Positions 46,385-56,218 of a DNA stretch of 64,000 nt are shown here, one piece after another. The notes beneath the pieces are model-generated. The model had not been told where the DNA came from. It searched no databases and saw nothing but the letters and a program-made list of their open reading frames with translations. Made by a program: the position numbers and the translations under genes. The DNA comes from Paraglaciecola arctica BSs20135 (GTDB lineage: Bacteria > Pseudomonadota > Gammaproteobacteria > Enterobacterales > Alteromonadaceae), in contig NZ_BAEO01000027.1 in the NCBI RefSeq assembly GCF_000314995.1, positions 274,519 to 338,518 on the forward strand. The letters are read 5' to 3'. Positions within the stretch are counted from its first letter, which is position 1, and the number at the start of each line of letters is the position of its first letter.

Positions 46385-47160
46385 TGTTATTGAGATCCAT
46401 ACAAAAATATTTTAATTTCGTTAAGTCTGGCTTAGGCATTTGGCTAACGTTGCTATTTATAACCAATCCGGCTTTAGCCGATGAAATTGTGCAAGTGCAG
46501 ATTACGCAGCCTTATATCGAATTACATTCTGGGCCTGCTGGTGGTTTTCCTGTTATCCATGTCGCGGCAAAAAAAGAATGGATCACTGTATTAAAGCGCA
46601 GAACCAACTGGTTCAAAGTCGAAACAAATAAAGGTGTGCAAGGTTGGGTCAAACAAGAGGCATTACACTTGACTCAAAGCAGTACTGGAGAGGCTGTTAA
46701 ATTAGCCGACGGCTCATTTGAGTCATTTGCTCAACGTGATTTTGAATTTGGCGCTTTAGGCGGTTCCTTCGAAGGTGTGCCTTCTATGACAGTCTTTGCG
46801 GATTGGGTGGCAACTGCAAACTTAATCGCTGGGATTAGTGTGACTCAAGCCTTGGGTAATTTATCTGAAAATCAATTCTTTTTAGTGCGTGTGCAACATA
46901 CAGCCTTTCCCGAATGGCGCCTGTCACCCTATGTCACCTTAGGTGCAGGAAAAATTCGCACCAAACCTAGAGCCAACTTAGTGCAAAGTGGTGATGAAAC
47001 TCGCACCAGTGACTTGTTGGCTGCAGGTTTAGGCTTACGTTATTACATTGCACAAAATTTTATGCTCAAGCTTGAGTATCAACATCTTCAAGCTTTAACC
47101 GATAGAGACGAAAACGAGGATTTAGAACAATGGAAATTGGGATTCGCAGTTTTTTTCTAG
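46384..47160 (+). CDS. SH3-domain plus outer-membrane barrel protein
   Basis: 258 residues. Signal peptide ends near PALA. Residues about 38-100 are a bacterial SH3 (TQPYIELHSGPAGGFPVIHV, WFKVETNKGVQGWVKQE). The rest is strand-rich with a terminal aromatic (GFAVFF), as in small outer-membrane barrels. Bacterial SH3 domains often bind peptidoglycan, so it may link barrel and wall. Start overlaps the preceding stop, and the end overlaps the next gene by 31 bases. Confidence 0.75.
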   Translation: MLLRSIQKYFNFVKSGLGIWLTLLFITNPALADEIVQVQITQPYIELHSGPAGGFPVIHVAAKKEWITVLKRRTNWFKVETNKGVQGWVKQEALHLTQSSTGEAVKLADGSFESFAQRDFEFGALGGSFEGVPSMTVFADWVATANLIAGISVTQALGNLSENQFFLVRVQHTAFPEWRLSPYVTLGAGKIRTKPRANLVQSGDETRTSDLLAAGLGLRYYIAQNFMLKLEYQHLQALTDRDENEDLEQWKLGFAVFF

Positions 47161-47786
47161 GGCTAGTATGCACACTGCTCAGTTTTTCTTTGTTTGCGCA
47201 GCTAAGCGAACAAGAAAGCGAACAAGAAACTGAACAAAGTGTTATCCAGCCTAGTGTAGAACGCCGAGATATTAACGAAGCCAATATAGATTCAGAAAAT
47301 TTTGAATTTGGCATGTTAGTAGGAGTGATCAGTATTGAGGATTTTTCATCTAGTATGGTTTTGGGAGTCCGTGCGGCTTATCACATCAATGAAGACTTTT
47401 TTGTCGAAGCCACTTACGGCCAGGCTGAAGCGGGAGAAACCAGTTTTGAAGTGCTTAGTGGTGGTGCTCCATTTTTAACTGAAGCGGAACGCGATTATCG
47501 TTATTACAATGTGTCCTTGGGTTATAACCTTAATGGCGAAACTTTTTTCAGCGATCGTTGGGTGTTTAACTCTGCCACTTATATCACCTTAGGTGCAGGT
47601 AGTACTGAGTTTGGTGGCGATGAAAGATTTACCTTGAGCTTAGGTGCGGGTTATCGACTGTTGCTGACTGACTTTTTTGCTTTGCACATTAATATGAAAG
47701 ATCACCTGTTTAATTCTGAGCTGATTGGTGAGGAAAAAACCACTCATAATATTGAATATGGCTTGGGTGCCACCTTCTTCTTTTAG
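47130..47786 (+). CDS. Outer-membrane beta-barrel protein
   Basis: 218 residues with a signal peptide (FFLGLVCTLLSFSLFAQ) and a Glu/Gln-rich linker. The remainder has alternating strands (MVLGVRAAYHINEDFFVEATY, YNVSLGYNLN, FTLSLGAGYRLLLTDFFALH) and ends in FFF. Typical of OmpA-like or OmpW-like eight-strand barrels. It is paired with the SH3-barrel protein and probably forms part of the same outer-membrane complex. Confidence 0.75.
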   Translation: MEIGIRSFFLGLVCTLLSFSLFAQLSEQESEQETEQSVIQPSVERRDINEANIDSENFEFGMLVGVISIEDFSSSMVLGVRAAYHINEDFFVEATYGQAEAGETSFEVLSGGAPFLTEAERDYRYYNVSLGYNLNGETFFSDRWVFNSATYITLGAGSTEFGGDERFTLSLGAGYRLLLTDFFALHINMKDHLFNSELIGEEKTTHNIEYGLGATFFF

Positions 47787-47816
47787 TCCGTTGTTTACTT
47801 ATTGAGATATTATTTT

Positions 47817-48359
47817 ATGCCGTTACTTATTAAAAACCAGCAATATAAAACCAATACAAATTTTTACCATGTTATAGGCTTGGCGATTGTTTGCATTGCT
47901 GTTTTGTTCACATCTCTTCAAAGCTTTGCTGCAGATAGTAAAGGTCCAGCACCAGACTTTACTTTGCCCAGTAAAAATGGCGGCAATGTGCGTTTGCAAG
48001 AACAACTAGGTAATGTGGTTTTGATTAATTTTTGGGCTTCTTGGTGTGCTCCGTGTCGTGAAGAACTGCCTTACTTGGAAGCGTTGCAACAGGAATATGC
48101 GGATTTGGGTTTTACCATCTTAGCGGTCAATGTGGACGACGACTCATCTAAAGCTGACATATTGCTAAACGATATCCCTGTTTCTTTCCCAGTGTTATTT
48201 GATGTGAATGACGATGTCAGCAAGTTATATCAAGTGAACGCTATGCCAACCACAGTGATTGTTGACCGAGATGGTAACCAACGTTTGTTGCACCAGGGTT
48301 ATAAAAGTGGCGATGAAGTGCAATACAAACAAGCTGTTAAAGCGTTACTTCGGGAGTAG
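47817..48359 (+). CDS. TlpA-like thioredoxin-fold protein
   Basis: 180 residues from the ATG at 47817; an in-frame TTG upstream is less likely. A membrane anchor or signal (VIGLAIVCIAVLFTSLQSFA) is followed by a thioredoxin fold with WASWCAPCREELPYLEAL and a cis-Pro (AMPTTVIVD). Such periplasmic proteins reduce cysteines, including those of apocytochromes or metal sites. Here it lies between cytochrome/barrel genes and a Cys-rich lipoprotein, both plausible clients. Confidence 0.88.
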   Translation: MPLLIKNQQYKTNTNFYHVIGLAIVCIAVLFTSLQSFAADSKGPAPDFTLPSKNGGNVRLQEQLGNVVLINFWASWCAPCREELPYLEALQQEYADLGFTILAVNVDDDSSKADILLNDIPVSFPVLFDVNDDVSKLYQVNAMPTTVIVDRDGNQRLLHQGYKSGDEVQYKQAVKALLRE

Positions 48360-48362
48360 GCT

Positions 48363-48608
48363 GTGAAGGTAAATCAATCAAACTCATTGCTCTCGCTCAT
48401 TGCCATCATGGTATTGGGTTTAGCCAGTGGCTGTAGTAGTACATTTGAGCCTTGGGTCAAACCCTATGAACGAGATAATTTGGCTGACCCTATCATGAGT
48501 ATGAATCGTAATCCTGTGTCCTTGTCTTATACCCATCACGCTTATCAAGCACGTGAAGGAGCAAGAGGTGCCGAAGGTGGTGCTGGAGGCGGTTGTGGCT
48601 GTAATTAG
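48363..48608 (+). CDS. DUF4266 lipoprotein ending in GCGCN
   Basis: 81 residues from a GTG three bases after the thioredoxin gene. Lipobox LASGC. Mature part FEPWVKPYERDNLADPIMSM is the DUF4266 signature, and the last residues are GGAGGGCGCN. The two C-terminal Cys at the very end are a hallmark of the family and could bind metal or be modified. DUF4266 genes typically precede DUF3570 genes and a thioredoxin, as here. Function is unknown. Confidence 0.85.
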   Translation: MKVNQSNSLLSLIAIMVLGLASGCSSTFEPWVKPYERDNLADPIMSMNRNPVSLSYTHHAYQAREGARGAEGGAGGGCGCN

Positions 48609-48615
48609 GCGTAAA

Positions 48616-49794
48616 ATGACGAGTCCAAGTGGCACAGTGAGAAAGCTGCTATCGCGACTAATATTTGCCTGCATTATTCTTGGGGTGCTGGCTTGGCAGG
48701 CTTTTGCTGCGGTGTTACCACAAGATCGCTCTGATGCTATGTATCACTCCTATCAAGGTGGAGGTATGTCGATCGACGGACCTTCAATTTTATTACGGAA
48801 AAAAATTGGCAATCATGTTTCTTTTTCAGCAAATTATTATGTTGATACTATTTCTGGTGCATCGATAGACGTTTTAGCGACTGCCAGTCCTTATGAAGAA
48901 GAGCGCACTGAAAATAGTATTGGCGTTGATTACCTTCACAATAAAACCCTGATGAGTTTGAACTACACCACTAGTTCAGAAAACGACTTTGAAGCAGAGT
49001 CGTTTCATTTTGGCGTTAGCCAAGACTTTTTTGGTGATCTCACTACGCTTTCCTTAGGTTATTCCAAAGGTAATGATGAAGTAGGAAAAACCGGTGATGA
49101 CACTTTTTTAGAATTAGCCGAGCGCCAAAATTATCAATTAGGGATCACTCAGGTCATTACTAAAAATATGATAATGGGCTTGAGTGTGGAGAACATCTCT
49201 GATCAAGGATATTTGAATAACCCTTATCGTTCAGTACGCTTTTTAGACGCCACTAGCGCTCGTGGTTATCGATTTGAAACAGAGGTTTACCCCAACACTC
49301 GCAGAAGTAACGCGGCCGCTGTTACAGCAAACTATTATCTGCCTTATCGTGCCTCTGTATATGGCGAAGCTAAGGTGTTTTCCGATTCGTGGGGCATACA
49401 AGCTAATACTTATAAACTCGGATATATCCATACTTTTGGTGAAGACTGGATTGTGGAATTACGGGCTCGCCATTACCAACAAGATAAAGCTGATTTTTAT
49501 CAGGATTTATATAATCGAAGTGCTGAATTTAACTTCCGCGCCCGGGATAAAGAAATGAGCACTTTTAATAACTTGTCTCTAGGTTTAAGTGTGACTTATG
49601 AATTCCAATTTTCAGCAACTAATTTTTTCAAGAAAAGCACTCTCAACCTAGATTTTGATCATGTGAACTTTGACTATGATGATTTTAGGAATGTACTGGT
49701 AGATGCCTCAACCGAAGTTGTACCAGTAGGTGCTGAGCCGCTTTATCAATTTTCAGCCAATATCACACGTTTGTACGTGTCCATATTTTACTAA
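48616..49794 (+). CDS. DUF3570 outer-membrane protein
   Basis: 392 residues from the ATG at 48616. Signal peptide (LIFACIILGVLAWQAFA), then AVLPQDRSDAMYHSYQGGGMSIDGPSILLRKK, which is the DUF3570 start. The body is strand-rich and it ends in YVSIFY, a terminal aromatic for barrel insertion. DUF3570 proteins are nearly always beside DUF4266 and a thioredoxin or ApbE gene. The likely location is the outer membrane. Function is unknown. Confidence 0.85.
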   Translation: MTSPSGTVRKLLSRLIFACIILGVLAWQAFAAVLPQDRSDAMYHSYQGGGMSIDGPSILLRKKIGNHVSFSANYYVDTISGASIDVLATASPYEEERTENSIGVDYLHNKTLMSLNYTTSSENDFEAESFHFGVSQDFFGDLTTLSLGYSKGNDEVGKTGDDTFLELAERQNYQLGITQVITKNMIMGLSVENISDQGYLNNPYRSVRFLDATSARGYRFETEVYPNTRRSNAAAVTANYYLPYRASVYGEAKVFSDSWGIQANTYKLGYIHTFGEDWIVELRARHYQQDKADFYQDLYNRSAEFNFRARDKEMSTFNNLSLGLSVTYEFQFSATNFFKKSTLNLDFDHVNFDYDDFRNVLVDASTEVVPVGAEPLYQFSANITRLYVSIFY

Positions 49795-49834
49795 TGTTCT
49801 TTGATTGTCTAAGGGCCATAGGAAACGTAACACC

Positions 49835-50401
49835 ATGAGTTTATATTCTGAAAAAGCAACAAAAATCAACATTGTTCATTGGTCGAAATTTTTGTTTGTT
49901 GGCCTGTTATTAAGTATCAGTTTGATGGTGAATGCCCAGCAAGATGACCAGCCTGCTAACAGCACCGTTGCTGAACAATTACAACAACTAAGAAAAGAAG
50001 TGGTTGCCCTTAACCGTGATTTGTTTGTGCTCGAAGAGGACTTATTGTTTCCGTCTAGTACTCAAATAGTGGTGTATCTATCAATGGATGTAGGCACTTA
50101 TTTTAACTTAGATGCAGTTGAGTTGCAGATTGACGACAAGGTAGTTAGCTACCATCTGTATACCGAAAAACAAATTCAAGCCTTGTTTAAAGGCGGCGTG
50201 CAAAAATTACATATTGATAATATAGGCCAAGGTGAACACCAGCTCAGTGCATTTTTTATTGGTAAAGGGCCACAAGATAGAGAATACAAAAGAGCCACCA
50301 GTCTCACATTTACTAAAACGGCTGATGCCAAATCCTTAGAATTAAGCATTATTGATTCTAGTGTTAAGCAGCAGCCCGTTTTTGAGGCGGTCGAGCTTTA
50401 A
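49835..50401 (+). CDS. Exported protein with N-terminal coiled coil
   Basis: 188 residues from the ATG at 49835. Signal peptide (SKFLFVGLLLSISLMVNA), a short coiled coil (AEQLQQLRKEVVALNRDLF), then a beta-rich domain (TQIVVYLSMDVGTYFNLDAV, GEHQLSAFFIGKGPQDREYK). I cannot name the family. The stop is one base before the next start, so it is translated with the TPR gene. It is likely a periplasmic adapter of the complex. Confidence 0.6.
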   Translation: MSLYSEKATKINIVHWSKFLFVGLLLSISLMVNAQQDDQPANSTVAEQLQQLRKEVVALNRDLFVLEEDLLFPSSTQIVVYLSMDVGTYFNLDAVELQIDDKVVSYHLYTEKQIQALFKGGVQKLHIDNIGQGEHQLSAFFIGKGPQDREYKRATSLTFTKTADAKSLELSIIDSSVKQQPVFEAVEL

Positions 50402-50402
50402 T

Positions 50403-52451
50403 ATGTTGAAGTGGTGTAGCGCATTAGGTTTATGTTTGGTTTTGCTGGTTAGCGCCAAGGCTAGCGCCCAACAGGTAAATGAACCTAATTCTGTTGCGCT
50501 CGAAAAAGCTTACCAACAAGTTTTATATGAATATTACCAGGGAAATTTTGCCTTAGCCTTAACCCAAATGGCGATTTTAGAGCAAAAATTTCCCAATGGT
50601 TTAACTCAGATCCCCGATTTTTTGAGTGCTCATCAAGTGGAGCCGGAGTTACTTAAAGGTGGGATGAGTTTAGCCTATGGATTAGATAACCAAGCTGCGG
50701 ATATTTTTCTACGTTTATTAAAAAACAATACTGAACCACAAGTCACTGCTTATGCTTGGTTATTGCTAGGTAAAACCTATTATCAAAAACGCCAGTTTTC
50801 AGATGCAGCTCAAGCGTTTCAGCAAATTACACAAGACGATGCGGATGAATATTTTGAGACGTCTACCCGCGACAACTGGCTTTATATGCAATCGCAGCTT
50901 CATGGGTTTTTATTGGGGCAGGAAGCAGACGGAAATGACATCCAATGGTTAGAGCAGTTATCAGATAATTCAATTTATCGCCATTATGTGCAATACAATC
51001 AAGCGTTAGCCTTATTGCAAAAAGGGGAAAACCAGCAAGCCATTAGTCGTTTATCTACTTTAGCAAAAAATGACAATAGTTTTGTGCGCCGCTGGATGGG
51101 GTGGGGTGATCCAATATTTAGTGCCAACGATGAACAAAATATTGAAGCTGAACGTGATGCTATTCGTGATCGGGCCAACCTAACTCTAGGTTATACCTTG
51201 CTGCAAAACGATGAGCCTCATCAAGCGTTTAGAGTATTTGAAAAAATTCGCAGCGGCGGCTTAGACGCAGAAGCGGCGTTATTAGGCTACGGCTGGGCTG
51301 CGGCAAAAAAGGATGAATTACAAACTGCTTTGGCCATTTGGCAACGTTTGATGCAAATGCCACAAAATACTGAATATACCTTAGAGGCTTATCTGGCCAG
51401 CGCTTATGCCTATGAAAAAGCCTTTGCACCAAGGCAATCGCTACAACTGTTGCAACTGGGTGTTGATCGTTTTGAGCAGGCTTTATCTGACCTTAATCAA
51501 GCAGAACAACAGGTAAATCATCACCAGTTTATTTTAGACTTACTGCCAAATACAAAGTACACCCCTAAGGTTGAAGATGATGCTAGCCTGTCGCTTCACC
51601 ATAAAGGTCAGCAATTTAATAGCACCCAGTTATTCAATAGTGTGACAGTCAGCACTGAGTTTAGGGCCGGGTTATCAGCCTTAGCGCAAAGTCGTGACAT
51701 ACAACAGCAATTGCAAAATTGGCAACAACGTATGCAGCAATACCATTTGATGTTGGATGAAAGGCAAGCTGAACGGCTCAAGCGCGCTAAACACATTTTA
51801 CAAAATCGTACTTTGGAACAATTACCAGCATTACAAACCCAGCGCGAGGCACTTGCTCTAGTCGTTGATAGCGCCATACGTCAGCAAGATGGGCAAGTTT
51901 TAATGAGCCTGCAAAGTCAGCAATGGTTAGACAGAATAAAACGTTCAGAAAAACGTTTAGAGACTATTTCTAAGCTTAAAAAACAACTCGCTCAACCATC
52001 TTTGGCAGAGAGTTATCAGCGACGGATAAAAAGAGTGGCGGGCAGACTAATTTGGCAAGCGAGTGAAGCTTATTCTGCTAATCAATGGCAAGCGCAAAAA
52101 GCATTAAATCAACTCGACGCTGAAATAACCAAAACACAACAGCGTCAGCAGCAACTACATAAGCTACTGGCAGTTAACCCTGATTTTGCTGAACAAAGAC
52201 TTAGAGTCAGTACGTTAGCACAGCGTATTAACGTTGATATCATCAAAAATAATGGTCTTCAAGATGCACTTATTAGTCAGTTGTCTGCCATCTTTAAGCA
52301 ATTTATCCAAGCCCACAAACAAAAGGTCAATGACTATATTTTGCAGGCGCAATTAGCCATGGTCAGGTTGAGTGATCAAGCCTTGAAAAAAGACAATGAC
52401 AGTTCAACAAAATTAGATGATACATCTGCAAACGATGGAGTTCAGCTATGA
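50403..52451 (+). CDS. Large periplasmic TPR protein
   Basis: 682 residues from the ATG at 50403, one base past the preceding stop. Signal peptide ends near SAKASAQ. Helical repeats of the TPR type occur from about 30 to 360 (AYAWLLLGKTYYQKRQFSDA, RANLTLGYTLLQNDEPHQAF, AYLASAYAYEKAF). The C-terminal half is long coiled helix rich in Gln and Leu (RLKRAKHILQNRTLEQLPAL). It ends with an ATGA overlap with the next TPR gene. A scaffold between inner and outer membrane is likely. Confidence 0.75.
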   Translation: MLKWCSALGLCLVLLVSAKASAQQVNEPNSVALEKAYQQVLYEYYQGNFALALTQMAILEQKFPNGLTQIPDFLSAHQVEPELLKGGMSLAYGLDNQAADIFLRLLKNNTEPQVTAYAWLLLGKTYYQKRQFSDAAQAFQQITQDDADEYFETSTRDNWLYMQSQLHGFLLGQEADGNDIQWLEQLSDNSIYRHYVQYNQALALLQKGENQQAISRLSTLAKNDNSFVRRWMGWGDPIFSANDEQNIEAERDAIRDRANLTLGYTLLQNDEPHQAFRVFEKIRSGGLDAEAALLGYGWAAAKKDELQTALAIWQRLMQMPQNTEYTLEAYLASAYAYEKAFAPRQSLQLLQLGVDRFEQALSDLNQAEQQVNHHQFILDLLPNTKYTPKVEDDASLSLHHKGQQFNSTQLFNSVTVSTEFRAGLSALAQSRDIQQQLQNWQQRMQQYHLMLDERQAERLKRAKHILQNRTLEQLPALQTQREALALVVDSAIRQQDGQVLMSLQSQQWLDRIKRSEKRLETISKLKKQLAQPSLAESYQRRIKRVAGRLIWQASEAYSANQWQAQKALNQLDAEITKTQQRQQQLHKLLAVNPDFAEQRLRVSTLAQRINVDIIKNNGLQDALISQLSAIFKQFIQAHKQKVNDYILQAQLAMVRLSDQALKKDNDSSTKLDDTSANDGVQL

Positions 52452-55400
52452 GATTGGGTCATTGCCTGTTGGTTTTTGTGGCTATGATGTTGCCGTTGTC
52501 TGGTTGTGGATCGTTTTCTGGTGAAAATGGCTCACAAACTGCTCAAACACCATCTATAAGCAAACAAACTCTAGGTGAGGTATATTTTGAGCCATTACCA
52601 CTTGATCATACACCGCTAGATCAGCCCGAAACAAAAACTATGCGAGATGCCTATAAGGCATTGCTTGAAGTAGTTGCTGATCCCCAAACTAAACAAATAG
52701 TGCAGTATAGGTTAGCCGATCTAGAAGTCTCATTAGCTGAGCAAAGACAGGAAAACGGACTGCCTATAGACTCAGTTACAAGCAGTGCTACACAAACCGG
52801 CCAAAAGCCACAAAAATTATTTGATTTGGCCATAGTTCAATACCAACAATTGTTGCTGGATCATCCACAAAACCCCAACAATTTAGAGGTGTTATACCAA
52901 CTGGCTAAGGCTTATGAACAGCAAGGTCAAATACAAGATAGTTTTGATACCTTACAGCAGTTATTGCAGCAATTCCCTGACAATGCCTACTTAGCTGAAA
53001 CCCACTTTAGGGTTGGGGAAGTAGAGTTTAATCGTACTAATTATCCATTGGCTATTAGTGCCTATAGCAAGGTATTAGAGCAAGGGGAACAAAATCCTTA
53101 TTACGGCACAGCTGCTTATATGTTGGGCTGGAGTTATTTTAAAAATGACCAACAAGGTGAAGCATTAAAAGCCTTTACTACCTTGCTTGATCATAAATTA
53201 CCTAATGAAATTATCGCCCAGGGGATGTTGTCTCAGGTAGACAGTCAAGCTCAAATTGAGGGTTTACCCCTGGGTGAAAAACGTTTGGTTAATGATACGA
53301 TCCGTATTATGAGTTTGTTGTTTTCTTATCAGGACGCTCAGCTTTCCTATCAAAATAGCCAAGAAGCCAATGCGGCTCAGAGCATCGCAGCGCATTTTAC
53401 GCTGGTTGAAAATAGGCACTATGAATATGTGCTGTACGACGCATTGGCGCAACATTACCTGAATCAAGATAGGTATCGCGATAGTGCTAAAGCCTATCAA
53501 GCCTTTACTGAGATCCATGCCGACCATTTTCAGGCGCCTATTTTTGCGGTCAAACAAATTGACTCATACATCTTGGGGCAATTCCCAACTTTAGTGTTAC
53601 CCGCCAAACAACGTTTTGTGACGCGTTATGGTATTACTGGAGCGTATTGGCCTAATTGGCCCATTGTTTGGCAAGAACAAGTTGCCCCTTATATAAACGA
53701 ATATTTACAAGAGCTTGCACAATATGAACATAGCCGCGGGCAGATGTTAGCCAGCGCAAGTCGAAAAACCAATGTTAAGGATACGGATAAAAATCGCGCC
53801 ACATCTTTAGAGTTAAAAGAACAAGCTACCCAAGCTTTATTGTTAGCCTCAAAGTGGTATCAGCAGTTTATTCTGACCTTCCCCAATGATGAGCAAACGC
53901 CTGAATTAACTTACCGTTTGGGCGAGGCTTTATTTGAATCACAACAATTTTCTGAGTCTATCAAAGCATTTGAAGATTACGCTTATGAGCACCTTCAGCC
54001 TAATACACATCTAAGTGCTGCCCATCCCAAAGCGGCAGAAGCAGCATACTCTGCTATTTTGGCTTACCAGAAAATTCAGTTGGCCGCTTCGGACTCTTTG
54101 CCACAGCAAGATAATAACCAACAAGCTAGTTGGCTAGACAAGCAGCTTGTTGCGCAAGACAATTTTGTGAATACCTTTGCCGATGATCCTAGAGCAAGTG
54201 ACATTCTATATAGCAGCATGCAACAGTTATTTACTTTAAAACGTTATGAGCTTGCTATTGTCAGTGCACAACAATTGTTGGACTGGCAACCTAAAGTGCA
54301 ATCTGAAAAACGTTTAGCCAGTTATTTAGTGATAGGACACAGTCAATTTGCATTGCAACAATATGCAGCTGGGGAAAGTACTTATGAGCAAGTTATACAA
54401 TTGTTGCCAGATAATGATCCTCGCCGCCTTGATATACGGGATCGACTAGCTGCGAGTATATACAAGCAAGGGGAGCAGAATGTTAGTCTCAACTATTTAC
54501 CCTTAGCCATTAATGATTTTTTAAGGGTGTTGGCTAAAACCCCTGAGTCTGGGATCCGCGTAAACGCACAATATGATGCTGCAACCTATTTATTACAAAT
54601 GCAAGAATGGCAACAAGGTATAGATTTATTTACAGACTTTAGACGACGTTTTCCAAAAAATAAGCTGACTGAAAGTATCCAAGAACAATTGATTTTGGCC
54701 TATCAGCAGAATGAAAACTGGCAACAAGCGGCTGATGAGTTGTTAGTGTTACATCAAGCCAATCCTGAATCTGAAGAGGGCAGACAAGCCTTGTATGTAG
54801 CGGCTCAGTATTTACACAAAATTGGTAACAGACAACAGGCATTGGATGCTTATCGAACTTATGCCCATAGTTATGCCATGCCTTTTGCTGAAGCTAACCA
54901 AGCTCGCTATATTATGAGTGAATTTTACCTTGAAACTAATGAGCACAGTAAACGTCGATTTTGGTTGAATAAATTAATTCAAGCAGACAAACAAGCACAA
55001 AAGTCACCAGATATTGAACGCGACGATCGTACTCGTTATCTAGCTGCAATGGCGTCCAATGTGTTTGCTGATGACAAATTGTTTGCGTACAAAAAAATCA
55101 AACTAACCCAACCATTAAAAGCCAGCCTAGCTAAGAAAAAGGCAGCGTTAAACGCTGCGCTAGATGCTTACAATAAAACCTTGGATTATAAGGTTGAAGA
55201 GTTCACTACCTCAGCTAACTTTAGTATCGCCGATATTTATCATCAGCTTGCCAAAGATTTGATGACATCCAGTAAACCTAAAAATCTTAATGCCCTAGAG
55301 CTTGAGCAATATGATTTGCTGCTTGAAGAGCAGGCTTTTCCTTTTGAAGAAAAAGCCATCGCTATTCACGAAACCAATGCCAAACGAAGTTGGCAAGGTA

Positions 55401-55507
55401 GTTATGATGCTTGGATTGAAAAAAGTTTCAGCGCCTTAGAAAAACTGCTGCCCGGCAGGTATAACAAAAAAGAAAGAAGTGGGGAGATCACTGATGAAAT
55501 TTACTAA
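52448..55507 (+). CDS. Very large TPR lipoprotein
   Basis: 1019 residues, overlapping the preceding gene by 4 bases. Signal with lipobox LPLSGCGSF, so anchored in the outer membrane. TPR or TPR-like repeats run through most of the length (PNNLEVLYQLAKAYEQQGQI, YLAETHFRVGEVEFNRTNYP, GTAAYMLGWSYFKNDQQGEA, TPELTYRLGEALFESQQFSE). Closest known style is the large TPR proteins of gliding-motility and Exb-driven clusters. It probably forms the periplasmic arm that meets the motor. Confidence 0.78.
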   Translation: MRLGHCLLVFVAMMLPLSGCGSFSGENGSQTAQTPSISKQTLGEVYFEPLPLDHTPLDQPETKTMRDAYKALLEVVADPQTKQIVQYRLADLEVSLAEQRQENGLPIDSVTSSATQTGQKPQKLFDLAIVQYQQLLLDHPQNPNNLEVLYQLAKAYEQQGQIQDSFDTLQQLLQQFPDNAYLAETHFRVGEVEFNRTNYPLAISAYSKVLEQGEQNPYYGTAAYMLGWSYFKNDQQGEALKAFTTLLDHKLPNEIIAQGMLSQVDSQAQIEGLPLGEKRLVNDTIRIMSLLFSYQDAQLSYQNSQEANAAQSIAAHFTLVENRHYEYVLYDALAQHYLNQDRYRDSAKAYQAFTEIHADHFQAPIFAVKQIDSYILGQFPTLVLPAKQRFVTRYGITGAYWPNWPIVWQEQVAPYINEYLQELAQYEHSRGQMLASASRKTNVKDTDKNRATSLELKEQATQALLLASKWYQQFILTFPNDEQTPELTYRLGEALFESQQFSESIKAFEDYAYEHLQPNTHLSAAHPKAAEAAYSAILAYQKIQLAASDSLPQQDNNQQASWLDKQLVAQDNFVNTFADDPRASDILYSSMQQLFTLKRYELAIVSAQQLLDWQPKVQSEKRLASYLVIGHSQFALQQYAAGESTYEQVIQLLPDNDPRRLDIRDRLAASIYKQGEQNVSLNYLPLAINDFLRVLAKTPESGIRVNAQYDAATYLLQMQEWQQGIDLFTDFRRRFPKNKLTESIQEQLILAYQQNENWQQAADELLVLHQANPESEEGRQALYVAAQYLHKIGNRQQALDAYRTYAHSYAMPFAEANQARYIMSEFYLETNEHSKRRFWLNKLIQADKQAQKSPDIERDDRTRYLAAMASNVFADDKLFAYKKIKLTQPLKASLAKKKAALNAALDAYNKTLDYKVEEFTTSANFSIADIYHQLAKDLMTSSKPKNLNALELEQYDLLLEEQAFPFEEKAIAIHETNAKRSWQGSYDAWIEKSFSALEKLLPGRYNKKERSGEITDEIY

Positions 55508-56195
55508 TGTAGTCTTCAGTGTGATGTGCATAGCTTTATTGAACAGTTGTAGTAGTTTGATTGCTGATATTGAAACAGGACCAAGCGTTTCAGAAGTCTC
55601 CCTAGAGTCGTTAACACCTCTGCAAATTGAGGTGGCGGACTTACAAGCAATGCCTAATTTATATTTAGAGCAAGCGGGTAATCGTAAGTCTACTTTATCT
55701 AGTCAGACGCGAAATCAATTTCAAGGAGCTTTAGCGTTAAAACAGCAAGGTAAGTTGGCTCAAGCCAAAGAGATACTTGTGACCTTAGCTGAAGAACACC
55801 CAGAGCTTTCAGGAATATGGTTGCAACTTGCCTTGGTAAGCAAGCAACAAAACACCGACGACATCGAACAAAAGCGTGAAGATATGCTGGAATATCTTAA
55901 TAAGGCCATTGCTGCCAACCCGCTAAATTACTTAGCTCAGAATGAATTAGCCTTAGTGTTGCGTCAACAAGGGCAATTTCAGCAATCCCTAAGTCACTAT
56001 GAATTAGCCTTAAAAAGTTGGCCTGCATTTGCACCTGCCTATCTTAATCGAGGCATATTATACGACTTATATATGGGTAAAAAATCTTTAGCATTGGCTG
56101 AGTATGAGCTTTATCAAGCTTTGTCTAATGATGACTCTCGGCAATTAAAAGGTTGGATCATTGATCTACAGAGGCAAATTAAAAATGCAGAATAA
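55494..56195 (+). CDS. TPR lipoprotein
   Basis: 233 residues from the ATG at 55494 (GGGGAGATC before it), overlapping the previous gene by 14 bases. Lipobox LLNSC. TPR pairs are clear: QFQGALALKQQGKLAQAKEI, PLNYLAQNELALVLRQQGQF, FAPAYLNRGILYDL. It is short enough to be an accessory TPR lipoprotein of the same complex, comparable with AglT-type proteins. Confidence 0.8.
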   Translation: MKFTNVVFSVMCIALLNSCSSLIADIETGPSVSEVSLESLTPLQIEVADLQAMPNLYLEQAGNRKSTLSSQTRNQFQGALALKQQGKLAQAKEILVTLAEEHPELSGIWLQLALVSKQQNTDDIEQKREDMLEYLNKAIAANPLNYLAQNELALVLRQQGQFQQSLSHYELALKSWPAFAPAYLNRGILYDLYMGKKSLALAEYELYQALSNDDSRQLKGWIIDLQRQIKNAE

Positions 56196-56218
56196 ACGCA
56201 TCAAAATGGATCGAAGTT

